Positions 29,174-36,991 of a DNA stretch of 64,000 bases are shown in pieces. Positions within the stretch are counted from its first letter, which is position 1. Each line of letters opens with the position of its first letter. This stretch comes from Novosphingobium sp. 9 (GTDB taxonomy: Bacteria > Pseudomonadota > Alphaproteobacteria > Sphingomonadales > Sphingomonadaceae). The DNA is taken from assembly GCF_025340265.1 (NCBI RefSeq), contig NZ_CP022707.1:611001-675000 (forward strand). The letters run 5' to 3'. The notes below the pieces were generated by a model. The model worked only from the letters and a program-made list of their open reading frames with translations. It had not been told where the DNA came from and did not search any database. The position numbers and the translations under genes are program-made.

Positions 29174-29980
29174 ATGATCGACCGTCAGCGACTGGATGCC
29201 ATCGTGCGCGAGGCCGGACGAATCGCGCTGGGCGCCTGGCCGGGCGACGGTCATGCGCTCGAAGCCTGGGAAAAGACACCGGGCAGTCCGGTGTGCAGCG
29301 CCGACCTTGCGGTGGACGCCTTCCTCAAGCGCGAATTGACGCAATTGCTGCCTTCTGCGGGCTGGCTTTCCGAGGAAACCATCGACTCGGTGGAGCGACT
29401 CGGGAATGGCCTCGTCTGGCTGGTCGATCCGATCGACGGAACGCGCGATTTCATCGCCGGACGGCCGGGCTGGTCGGTCTCGGTAGCGCTGGTGAGCGCG
29501 AGCCGCCCGTTGCTGGGCTATCTCTACGCCCCGGTCCGGGCCCGCGAGTCGGGCGGCGAGATGTGGGTGGCCGAGGCCGGGCACGGCGCCTTCCGCAATG
29601 GCGCCCCCTTGCGGGCCAGCACGCGCGGCGAGATCACCGGCGCGCGCTTTCCGGCGCGTGACCTGATGGCCGAGGAGTCCGACCTCGTGCGGATCGAGCC
29701 GCCCAACTCGATTGCGCTGCGCATCGCCATGGTGGCGGCCGACGAGGCGGACCTGCTCGCCAGCCTGCGCTGGGGCTACGAATGGGACATCGCCGCCGCA
29801 ACGCTGATTGCGCGCGAGGCGGGCGCGACCGTCACCGATGCCTTCGGCGGCAAGCTGGACTTCAACCAGCGCGATCCGCGCGCCTTCGGCGTGCTCGCCG
29901 CCGCGCCCGCGATCCACGCCGAGGCGCTCGATCGGTTGGCGGAGCGGGCGCGCAAGCTGGCAGTGCGGGGAAGGCCGTAA
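29174..29980 (+). CDS. cysQ: 3'(2'),5'-bisphosphate nucleotidase CysQ-like (inositol monophosphatase family)
   Basis: A 268-residue Mg-dependent phosphatase of the IMPase/CysQ superfamily. Metal-binding motifs are present: WLSEETIDS (Glu ligands), WLVDPIDGTRDFIAG and YEWDIAAATLIAREAG. CysQ recycles 3'-phosphoadenosine 5'-phosphate from sulfate assimilation; histidinol-phosphate or inositol-phosphate phosphatase activity is the alternative within this superfamily. An ATG start is used. It is a single gene, divergent from sucC across a 238-bp gap, with AT-rich sequence just upstream. Confidence 0.82.
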   Translation: MIDRQRLDAIVREAGRIALGAWPGDGHALEAWEKTPGSPVCSADLAVDAFLKRELTQLLPSAGWLSEETIDSVERLGNGLVWLVDPIDGTRDFIAGRPGWSVSVALVSASRPLLGYLYAPVRARESGGEMWVAEAGHGAFRNGAPLRASTRGEITGARFPARDLMAEESDLVRIEPPNSIALRIAMVAADEADLLASLRWGYEWDIAAATLIAREAGATVTDAFGGKLDFNQRDPRAFGVLAAAPAIHAEALDRLAERARKLAVRGRP

Positions 29981-30098
29981 GGCGCGGCGCAGGTCCTGTC
30001 ATAACTTGTCCGGTCATAAACCGTTACAAAGCCCGCGATCTCTGATGCGCCATCCCCGCTATTCTCGGGCGTTACCGTAAGGAAAGAGGAGCGTGCCC

Positions 30099-31031
30099 AT
30101 GCGCAAGAGACTGACGCTGACCCTGACTCTGGCCGCGCTAGCCGGTGGCACCCTGCTGGCCGGGAGCGCATCCGCCGCCGACCCGGATGGCACCATCGAG
30201 GTCGCCGGACAGGCGCGCAGCTATTCCGTCCATGTGCCGCAAGGGCCGGTACCGCCGGGCGGCTTTCCGCTGGTGTTGGTCTTCCACGGTGGCGGCATGT
30301 CCGTGGACAGGATGAAGCAGATGACCGGGCTTGAAGCTGTGGCCGACGCGCGCCGCTTCATCGTCGTCTACCCCGAAGGCATCGATCGCCACTGGAACGA
30401 TGGCCGCTCGACGATCAAGAACCCGCAGGACGACGTTCGCTTCGTTTCGGACCTGCTTGATCGGCTCCAGCGCGACTATCGTATCGATCCGGGTAGGGTC
30501 TACGCCACCGGCGCGTCCAACGGGGCGTTGTTCGCCGAGCGCGTGGGGTGTGAACTCTCAGGCCGGATCGCTGGAATCGCGGCAGTTGCAGGCACGCTAC
30601 CTGTGGAGACCATAGCCGCCTGCCATCCCGTAAAGCCGCTCGCCGTGCTTCAGATCGACGGCAATGCCGACCCGATCATGCCCTATGGCGGCGGCGCGGT
30701 GAAGGATTTCGGCGGCCGGGGCGAAGGCGGGCTGGTGACATCGGTGGCCGATACGGCTGCGTTCTGGGCGCGGCATAACGGTTGCGGTGCGCCCGGTGCG
30801 CCGGAGCCGCTGCCGGTGCGCGCGCCGCTCGATCCGACGCGGGTCATACGGATGCGCTACACCGCCTGCATGGCGGGGACGCGGGTAACGGTGCTGACGG
30901 TGGAGGGTGGCGGCCACGTCTGGCCCGGTTCGTCGATGCCTGCCTTCCCGAGGATCACCGGCGCGCCCAGCCGCCAGATCGACGCGAGCGAGGCGATAGC
31001 GACGTTCTTTCTGACACTGCCGCGACGGTAG
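30099..31031 (+). CDS. Secreted alpha/beta-hydrolase, PHB depolymerase/feruloyl esterase-like (LpqC type)
   Basis: A 310-residue exported esterase. The ATG at 30099 is favoured over GTG 30093 because AGAGGAG ends about 7 bp before it. A Sec signal peptide ends at ASA-ADPDG. The core shows LVLVFHGGG (oxyanion), nucleophile motif GASNGALFA, a candidate acid in IDGNADPIMPYGG and a catalytic His in GGGHVWPG. This is the CE1/PHB-depolymerase-like family, active on polyesters or feruloylated sugars. Four cysteines suggest disulfides. The exact substrate is not deducible. Confidence 0.85.
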   Translation: MRKRLTLTLTLAALAGGTLLAGSASAADPDGTIEVAGQARSYSVHVPQGPVPPGGFPLVLVFHGGGMSVDRMKQMTGLEAVADARRFIVVYPEGIDRHWNDGRSTIKNPQDDVRFVSDLLDRLQRDYRIDPGRVYATGASNGALFAERVGCELSGRIAGIAAVAGTLPVETIAACHPVKPLAVLQIDGNADPIMPYGGGAVKDFGGRGEGGLVTSVADTAAFWARHNGCGAPGAPEPLPVRAPLDPTRVIRMRYTACMAGTRVTVLTVEGGGHVWPGSSMPAFPRITGAPSRQIDASEAIATFFLTLPRR

Positions 31032-31092
31032 GAAAGGAAAGGCGGGTTTGAATTTACGCCTTATTCCTTTGTCATCCCTATGAATATTCCCT

Positions 31093-31178
31093 CGTCATCC
31101 CCGCGAAGGCGGGGATCCAGCTTTCTTGTTCATCTGGTCGTAGCCTGTCACTGGATCCCCGCCTTCGCGGGGATGACG
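31093..31178. repeat. Interspersed palindromic repeat, inverted pair
   Basis: Two perfect 28-nt inverted arms (31093-31120 and 31151-31178) are separated by 30 nt. Each arm is itself a small hairpin with core CCCCGCGAAGGCGGGG. A diverged copy of the same pair is at 36675-36888. The gene-free stretch 31032-31347 holds this element and the response-regulator terminator, and nothing else that I recognise. Confidence 0.88.
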
Positions 31179-31287
31179 AAAGGGGGTAGTGGCAAAGACA
31201 TTCTGGAGTCACATAAGCTGGGCGATTACGCTGCTCGGCCGGCCATCGGCGCTTCGGAAATTGTGGGTGTTATTTCGGCGCCACGAA

Positions 31288-31318
31288 AAAAGCCGGACCT
31301 CTCGCGAGGCCCGGCTTT
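31288..31318 (-). terminator. Rho-independent terminator of the response regulator
   Basis: The stem pairs AAAGCCGG (31289-31296) with CCGGCTTT (31311-31318), then CCTC with GAGG after one mismatch, around a TCGC loop. Read on the minus strand the 3' arm runs into TTTTTT, a classic intrinsic terminator 30 bp after the regulator's stop. Confidence 0.9.
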
Positions 31319-31347
31319 CTGGAAATTCCGGCAGATTGCCGCCCGTA

Positions 31348-32145
31348 TCAGTGGACGAAGCGGGCGATCACGTCGCGGTAGGAGCGCGAGACTTTCACCT
31401 GCGCGCCCGAGCCGAGCACCAGGAAGCATTCGCCGTTGGTGTGCGGCTTGACCTGGCGGACCTGGTTGAGGTTGACGATGGTCGAGCGGTGGACGCGCTG
31501 GAACATGCGCGGGTCGAGGCGACGCTCCAGATCCTTCATCGTCTCGCGCAGGATCAGCGAATTGTCGGCGGTGCGGATGCACATGTAGTCACCGGCGGCC
31601 TCGATATGCTCGATCGAATCGACGTCGATGCGGAAGATCTGGCCGCGATCCTTGATGTTGATGAGCTTCTCGTAACGGTCGGCGCCGGCCTCGATTTCCT
31701 CGGGCAGCGCCTCGATGGCATCGGGAGCGACTTCGGCGAGCACGGTCTTGAGCTTCTCGGCCTCGTCTGCCGAACGCTTTTCTGCCAGACGCTGGCGCAC
31801 GCGGGCGAGCGTATCGTCCAGCTTGTCCTCTTCCACCGGCTTCATCAGGTAGTTCACCGCGTTCGCCTCGAAGGCGCGCACGGCGTGTTCCTGATAGGCG
31901 GTGACGAAGACGAACAGCGGCGGCTCGATCTCCATCACGCCTTTCACGACGGAAAAGCCGTCGAAACCGGGCATCTGGATATCGAGGAACACGAGGTCGG
32001 GCTTCTCGGTCTTGATCTTGCGGATCGCCTCGCGACCATTCGAACAGGTGTCGATGATCTCAAGGTCGGGGTACTTTTCCAGACGGAGCTGCAGCCCCTG
32101 GATCGCCAGTTTTTCATCGTCGACGAGGATGGTGCGGATGGTCAT
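31348..32145 (-). CDS. LytTR family response regulator
   Basis: A 265-residue regulator. The receiver domain (about 1-120) contains the acidic pocket (ILVDDE) and phospho-acceptor Asp in LVFLDIQMPGFDG. The C-terminal LytTR DNA-binding domain (about 160-262) shows IFRIDVDSIEHIEAAGDYMC and FQRVHRSTIVNLNQV. It lies 168 bp downstream of the histidine kinase gene on the same strand, its obvious partner. LytTR regulators bind direct repeats upstream of targets; none was identified here. Confidence 0.94.
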   Translation of the reverse strand: MTIRTILVDDEKLAIQGLQLRLEKYPDLEIIDTCSNGREAIRKIKTEKPDLVFLDIQMPGFDGFSVVKGVMEIEPPLFVFVTAYQEHAVRAFEANAVNYLMKPVEEDKLDDTLARVRQRLAEKRSADEAEKLKTVLAEVAPDAIEALPEEIEAGADRYEKLINIKDRGQIFRIDVDSIEHIEAAGDYMCIRTADNSLILRETMKDLERRLDPRMFQRVHRSTIVNLNQVRQVKPHTNGECFLVLGSGAQVKVSRSYRDVIARFVH

Positions 32146-32313
32146 TCAGTTAGGTCTCCGGCGCCAGCAACGTATGGGAGCGGATTATGTTGCACCGCCC
32201 TGCCGATATTTTTCGTGCTGACTGAATTGCGCTGACTGGCTCGTGATCTTTATGGTTTGCGATCTCGCTGGTGAGGGCCTTTTGTGTTGCCCCTTGTCTG
32301 AACGGCAGGTTGA

Positions 32314-33504
32314 TCACCGGGCGGCGAGGGCCGGTTGACGCTCGCCGGGCGATGAATCGCCCGAAGCTGTCGCCGAAGCGCCGTTCTCTGCTTCCCGGCG
32401 CTCGGCCGGAAGCTCGATGACGACCGCGAAACCACCCTCGGGCGGCTCCACGGTATCGAAACGGTGGTTCTCGCCATAGGCCTGCGACAGGCGATCGCGG
32501 ATATTGGCAAGGCCGACGCCGGTGGAGACCGGATCGCTGCCGTCGTAGCCCATGCCGTAGAGCCGGTTGTCGGTGGTCGGCGTCTGCAATCCCGGCCCGG
32601 TGTCGGAGACGGTCACGCGCAGCATGGTGCTGCCGATCAGCTGCGTGGCGATCGTGATTTCGGCGCCCATCTCCAGCTGCGAGACGGCGTACTTGATCGA
32701 GTTCTCGACCAGCGGCTGGAGCAGCAGCGAGGGGATCAGCACCGTTTCGGTGTCGGGCTCGATGGTGAAGGTAGTGCGCAGCCGTTCCTCGAAGCGCATG
32801 CGCTCGATATCGAGGTAGAGCTTGAGCGTCTCCACCTCCTGCGCGACGGTGTTGGTGGCAGAGGGCTTGTTCACCAGCGTGTAGCGCAGGAACGAGGACA
32901 GGCGGCTGAGCATCGCATTGGCGGGCTCGGTCTGCTTGAGCAGCACCAGCGTCGAGATCGAGTTCAGCGTGTTGAACAGGAAGTGCGGGTTCAGCTGATA
33001 GCGCAGCATCGCCAGCTGCGCCTGCGTCGCCTGATTCTCCAGCTGGATCAGCTGGTCGTTCTGCTCCTCGATGCGCAGATAATAGTTGATCGCGTAATAG
33101 AGCGCGGACCATGCGCCCAGCAGTGTCGCGTCGAGGTAGAAGTAGCCGAGAAACAACTGGGTCGAGGACGCGTCGCTGTCGGCGCGGTAGAGCGACATCA
33201 CCCAGCCGTCGATGAAGGCATGCAGGCCCACGGCACAGGGCAGCACCAGCGCGGTCAGGCCCCAGGTGACGACCGGGCGCCTTGCGATCAGCGCGCGGTA
33301 GATCACCGAGAGCACCAGCGAGATCGAGAACCCGGTGATCGTCGCGATCAGCAGCAGCACCAGAATGGAGAGCTGCGGGTTGTTGGCGATCTGCGAAAGC
33401 GCGCGCAGCAGCATCGCTCCGCCCCAGCCGACCGCCTGAAGGCGCCAGAACGCCTTGTCCTTGTCGGCGAAGAACGGAATGGGCTGGATCGGCAGGACGT
33501 TCAT
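32314..33504 (-). CDS. Sensor histidine kinase, LytS/YehU type (His_kinase family)
   Basis: A 396-residue membrane kinase with about four N-terminal helices (residues 20-165), a short coiled coil, and a PF06580-type domain with phospho-acceptor His in LRYQLNPHFLFNTLNSIS. The ATP-binding part shows LLQPLVENSIKYAV (N box), VSDTGPGL (G1) and GVGLANIRDRLSQ (G2). There is no separate extracytoplasmic sensor domain, so the signal is probably sensed in or near the membrane. It is upstream of the LytTR regulator. Confidence 0.93.
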   Translation of the reverse strand: MNVLPIQPIPFFADKDKAFWRLQAVGWGGAMLLRALSQIANNPQLSILVLLLIATITGFSISLVLSVIYRALIARRPVVTWGLTALVLPCAVGLHAFIDGWVMSLYRADSDASSTQLFLGYFYLDATLLGAWSALYYAINYYLRIEEQNDQLIQLENQATQAQLAMLRYQLNPHFLFNTLNSISTLVLLKQTEPANAMLSRLSSFLRYTLVNKPSATNTVAQEVETLKLYLDIERMRFEERLRTTFTIEPDTETVLIPSLLLQPLVENSIKYAVSQLEMGAEITIATQLIGSTMLRVTVSDTGPGLQTPTTDNRLYGMGYDGSDPVSTGVGLANIRDRLSQAYGENHRFDTVEPPEGGFAVVIELPAERREAENGASATASGDSSPGERQPALAAR

Positions 33505-33585
33505 GGGGCCATTTCTAGACGAAAAGCGGCGAAAGCCGAAATTTCAGAGGCGTGAGCGGGGCAAACAGGGTCAGAGGTGCGGTGA

Positions 33586-34404
33586 TCAGCTGTTTGCGCT
33601 GTTGCCGGGTGTGCTTTCGACTGGCGTGCTGCCGGGCGTGCTCTGGAAGTTGGCGCCATCGCTCGAGCCACCCTTGCGCGCGGTATCGACGGCCTGTGCC
33701 AGCTGGTCGATCGGCACCGCGCCTGCGATCAGCTGGTCGCCCGCGATCCAGCTGGGCGTACCCTGGAAGCCAAGGCGGTTGGCGATCTCCATGTTCGCCG
33801 CAAATTCCTGCTGGAGCGCCGGGTTGGCGACGAAGGCCTTGGCGCGGTCCATGTCGAGCCCGGCCTTCTGCGCGGCGGCGGCGATGGTGTTGGCATCGAG
33901 CTGGCCTGCCGCGAACATCGCATCGTGGAAGGCGCGGAACTTGCCCTGTGCGGCGGCGGCGAGCGCCATCTTGGCGGCATCGGGGCTGGCCGGGCTGATG
34001 ATCGGCAATTCGCGGATCACCACTTTCAGGTCCGGGTTCTTGGCGATCAGCGCTTCGAGATCGGGCAGGCTGCGGCGGCAGTAGCCACAGGCATAGTCGG
34101 AGAATTCGACCAGCGTGACCTTGCCGTTCGGGTTGCCGAGCACGGCACCGGGGAAGGGCGTTTCCACCATCTGGCGCACGCCTGCCAGCTGCTGGCTGGC
34201 CTGCTTGGCCTGCAGGCGCTCCATCGCTTCGGGCAGGATTTCGGGGTGATCGAGGATATAGTCATGCACCACGCCTTCCACCGCGACGCGCCCGTAATGC
34301 CGGGCCGACCAGCCGCCGATCCCGACGAGGACGAGGCAGCCGAAAACGGCGGTGAGCTTGGTGGCAGTACCCATGAGACGTGAAAAACCCTTGTCGTAAT
34401 CCAT
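33586..34404 (-). CDS. DsbA family thiol:disulfide interchange protein
   Basis: A 272-residue periplasmic protein with one N-terminal membrane/signal helix (about 15-33). A helical region with YILDHPEILPEAMERLQ (about 45-65) precedes a thioredoxin fold with redox motif CGYC in EFSDYACGYCRRS and the cis-Pro loop GFQGTPSWIAGD. The C-terminal 25 residues are Ser/Thr/Pro/Gly-rich. This is the ScsC/DsbA-like 'DSBA oxidoreductase' group with the N-terminal helical segment. It may oxidise envelope proteins with DsbB, or isomerise disulfides; the sequence does not decide. Confidence 0.9.
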   Translation of the reverse strand: MDYDKGFSRLMGTATKLTAVFGCLVLVGIGGWSARHYGRVAVEGVVHDYILDHPEILPEAMERLQAKQASQQLAGVRQMVETPFPGAVLGNPNGKVTLVEFSDYACGYCRRSLPDLEALIAKNPDLKVVIRELPIISPASPDAAKMALAAAAQGKFRAFHDAMFAAGQLDANTIAAAAQKAGLDMDRAKAFVANPALQQEFAANMEIANRLGFQGTPSWIAGDQLIAGAVPIDQLAQAVDTARKGGSSDGANFQSTPGSTPVESTPGNSANS

Positions 34405-34532
34405 CGGGCGCCCGCAACGGGGCGCATCCTTCGCGGCGTGTGTAGCACGGGATCGCGGCCATGCGACCAGCCGATTTGCGCCAGACTGATTTAGCCATGG
34501 AGCCTCAGTGCTCCGGCGCTATAGTCTCTGTC

Positions 34533-35099
34533 ATGTCGATGTATTTCCGCCGTTTCCCGCTCGCCGTTCTGGCATTTGCCGCTGCATCGGGCGTAGGTGC
34601 CCCGGCTCTCGCGGCGCCTGCGCTGGAGGATTTCTTCGCCGCAGCGGTGTGCCAGCCGCCCTATTCGGTGCAATCGGCCACCGATCTCTACGATGCTGCC
34701 GAGACGTTCGCCAAGCCGGACACCTCGACGATGGGCGCGGCGATCTATCGCCTGCCCAAGCCGGTCACGCGCGATGGCTTCACCACGCAGGACGCGGTTT
34801 TCGCAGGGTCTGCCGTCGGCGTGCTGATCGATGGTGAGGTCGCCGCGAAGCTCGCAGAGCGCTATCACCTGACGCAGGAGGAAGGGCACATGCTCGGCGC
34901 CTCCTCGCTGGGCTTTTCGCGCGTGCTGCCCGACGATCAGCAGCAGATGAAGGAGTTCGGCCTCGTCTCGCTGGTGGCGCGGCAGGGGCCGGCGCTGAAC
35001 GGCAAGACGCTGCTCGCCTGCGAATTCGTCAGCAACGAGGACCGCGCCGCGCTGGAGGAGCTCAACAAGCTCGTCGCCGCGCACCGCCGGGGGGAATAA
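34533..35099 (+). CDS. Secreted hypothetical protein
   Basis: About 188 residues from the ATG at 34533 (another ATG two codons on). A Sec signal peptide ends at ALA-APALE. The mature 160-residue domain has two cysteines, at AAVCQPPYS and LLACEFVS, and otherwise mixed helices and strands (TTQDAVFAGSAVGVLIDGEV). I do not recognise a family. It stands between the divergent DsbA-like gene and the convergent M48 protease, whose stop is 12 bp away. Confidence 0.7.
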   Translation: MSMYFRRFPLAVLAFAAASGVGAPALAAPALEDFFAAAVCQPPYSVQSATDLYDAAETFAKPDTSTMGAAIYRLPKPVTRDGFTTQDAVFAGSAVGVLIDGEVAAKLAERYHLTQEEGHMLGASSLGFSRVLPDDQQQMKEFGLVSLVARQGPALNGKTLLACEFVSNEDRAALEELNKLVAAHRRGE

Positions 35100-35111
35100 A
35101 AACTCCCCTCC

Positions 35112-36530
35112 CTATTTCTTCCTGTCTCCGCCCAGTTCGGCGCGGGCCTGGAACTCGATGTCCTGCGCGTGCAGCCAGTCGGGCGAGCCGGTCGGTAACC
35201 CTGCCTCGGCGGCCTGCGCGTTGATCAGCGCCTCGCCCATTTCGCCGGTGAGCGACTGCTGCTCGGCACTGGCAAGCCGGGCACGGGGAATGTCGCCGTT
35301 GCGGGCATAGATCACCCCCAGCTGATACCACGCGAAGGGGTTCTCGCGGTCGCGCGCGACGGCATCCTTCAAGACCTGCTGTGCTTCCGCATAGTGCGCG
35401 GGATCTTCGGTGGAGAGCATCGCGTGGCCGAACAGCGTGGCGATCAGCGGCTGGTTGTTGCTGAGCTGCGTTGCCTGTCGCAGCGGATCGATGGCCTCGG
35501 CAGGGTGCCCGGCCTCCAGCAGGATCTGGCCTTTCAGTTCGAGGAAATAGGGATCTTTCGGGTCGGTCGTCAGCAGCGCATCGGCGTCGGCCAGCGCCCG
35601 GTCGAGTAGCGATTCCTTGTGATAGGCATAGGCTCTGGCATAGAGCGCGGGGATCGAGTTGTCGGTCTCGGGATAGACCTTCAGCGTATCGGCAGGCGTC
35701 GCCAGATAGCCGAACAGCTTGGCCTTGATGCGCAGGAAGCGCGTCTGCATCGCCGGATCGTCGGGCTTGGTCCATGCCGGATCGTGCTCGTAGGTGTCCG
35801 AAAGCGTCTGGATACGGTCGGCGGTCAGCGGGTGGGTGGACCAGAACGAGCTCTGGTCCTTCTGGCTGTAGCCGTAGCGGTATTCCATGTTCAGCAGCTT
35901 GTTGAAGAACGCCAGCGAACCGCGCCCGCTGATCCCGGCCTTCGACAGATAGCTGGCGCCTGCCGCGTCCGCAGAAGCCTCCTGCGAGCGGGTGTAGGAC
36001 AGGAACGTGCCCGCCGCTGCCTGCTGGCCCGCCGCGAACACGCCCATGCCTGCTGCCGGACTGCCCGCCGCTGCCGCTGCCGCGCCCAGCAGCAGCGAGA
36101 GGATCGAGATGCGCGTCGCATCGCTCGCCCCCGGATTATAGATCGCATGGCCGCCTGCGACGTGGCCGAGTTCATGTGCGATCACGCCCTGCACCTCGGC
36201 GGCGCTGTCCGCCATGTTGACGAGGCCGGAGTTGACATAGACCACCTGACCGCCCGCCACGAAGGCGTTCACTTCGGGATCGTTGACCAGCACCACGTCG
36301 ACATTATTGGGATCGAGGCCCGAAGCCTTGATCAGCGGCGCGGAGAGATCGTGCAGGAACGCCTCGGTCTCGGCATCGCGCAGCACCGTCTGCGCGGCGA
36401 CCGGCACGGCACTCCCGGCAAAGGCGCAAAGCACCGCCAGCGCGGCACCTGCCCGCTTCCAGCCACCCGACAGGGCAGGGCGACGAGGCAGGGTCGTGGA
36501 TCGGTGCAGGTTTGGCAGCAAGTTCGGCAT
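35112..36530 (-). CDS. M48 family metallopeptidase with TPR region (BepA-like)
   Basis: A 472-residue periplasmic zinc protease from the ATG at 36530. A signal peptide ends at VAA-QTVLR. The M48 core has HELGH in GVIAHELGHVAGGH and the downstream Glu ligand in RSQEASADAAGASYL. The C-terminal half is a series of TPR-like helices (about 275-440). The same order is found in BepA/YfgC, which works with the BAM complex on outer-membrane protein assembly and quality control. The open frame continues upstream to 36761, but that part is translation of an interspersed repeat and is excluded. Confidence 0.9.
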   Translation of the reverse strand: MPNLLPNLHRSTTLPRRPALSGGWKRAGAALAVLCAFAGSAVPVAAQTVLRDAETEAFLHDLSAPLIKASGLDPNNVDVVLVNDPEVNAFVAGGQVVYVNSGLVNMADSAAEVQGVIAHELGHVAGGHAIYNPGASDATRISILSLLLGAAAAAAGSPAAGMGVFAAGQQAAAGTFLSYTRSQEASADAAGASYLSKAGISGRGSLAFFNKLLNMEYRYGYSQKDQSSFWSTHPLTADRIQTLSDTYEHDPAWTKPDDPAMQTRFLRIKAKLFGYLATPADTLKVYPETDNSIPALYARAYAYHKESLLDRALADADALLTTDPKDPYFLELKGQILLEAGHPAEAIDPLRQATQLSNNQPLIATLFGHAMLSTEDPAHYAEAQQVLKDAVARDRENPFAWYQLGVIYARNGDIPRARLASAEQQSLTGEMGEALINAQAAEAGLPTGSPDWLHAQDIEFQARAELGGDRKK

Positions 36531-36674
36531 GGGCTCCCTCAGGGGCTCCCTTTGAACCGCCGGAGCCCTGAACCGGGACTTAAGTGGCGGATTGCCAAGG
36601 GGCAAGGGGGACGGGCGCAGGCAGGAATTGTGCGATGGCGGGAAAGTGAGCGTTTCTGCAAACGCCCCTTTCCT

Positions 36675-36888
36675 CGTCATTCCCGCGAAGGCGGGAAGCC
36701 AGTAGCGACCTTGCGATAAGGGATGCCTGCCGACCTGATCCCTCCATTCTCGCCCTGGCACAAAACATTACCTCCTGCGCAAGCACCGCACCTGATCGAA
36801 AAGGGAAATCCGCCGTGGTGCGATCTCGCCAGCGATCTCGGTTTCGACGCGTTGCGCCGACTGGATTCCCGCCTTCGCGGGAATGACG
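36675..36888. repeat. Interspersed palindromic repeat, second inverted pair
   Basis: Arms at about 36675-36703 and 36860-36888 carry the TTCCCGCGAAGGCGGGAA form of the 31093 element, in inverted orientation about 156 bp apart. The left arm has one change (AAGCC for ATCC). The whole gene-free interval 36531-36991 otherwise holds only the M48 gene's upstream region; I see no gene in it. Confidence 0.82.
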
Positions 36889-36991
36889 AAAGTTGAAGTG
36901 AATCGGTCGTATGACCGCAATCCACCCATCTTGGACATGGGCTGTTGCCTAAGCATTCCTCGACCAGTGCTTCAACCCTGAGCCGCCCGCT

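Noticed and set aside
31093..31178. Possible CRISPR fragment because of repeated palindromes
   Set aside because: Only two inverted arms with no regular spacers or cas genes; it is a REP-like inverted pair.
32146..32313. Possible small gene between the histidine kinase and the response regulator
   Set aside because: No open frame with a plausible start and ribosome site; probably leader or spacer of the operon.
36531..36761. A 77-residue N-terminal extension of the M48 protease
   Set aside because: It is translation of an interspersed palindromic repeat and would bury the signal peptide that starts at the ATG 36530.
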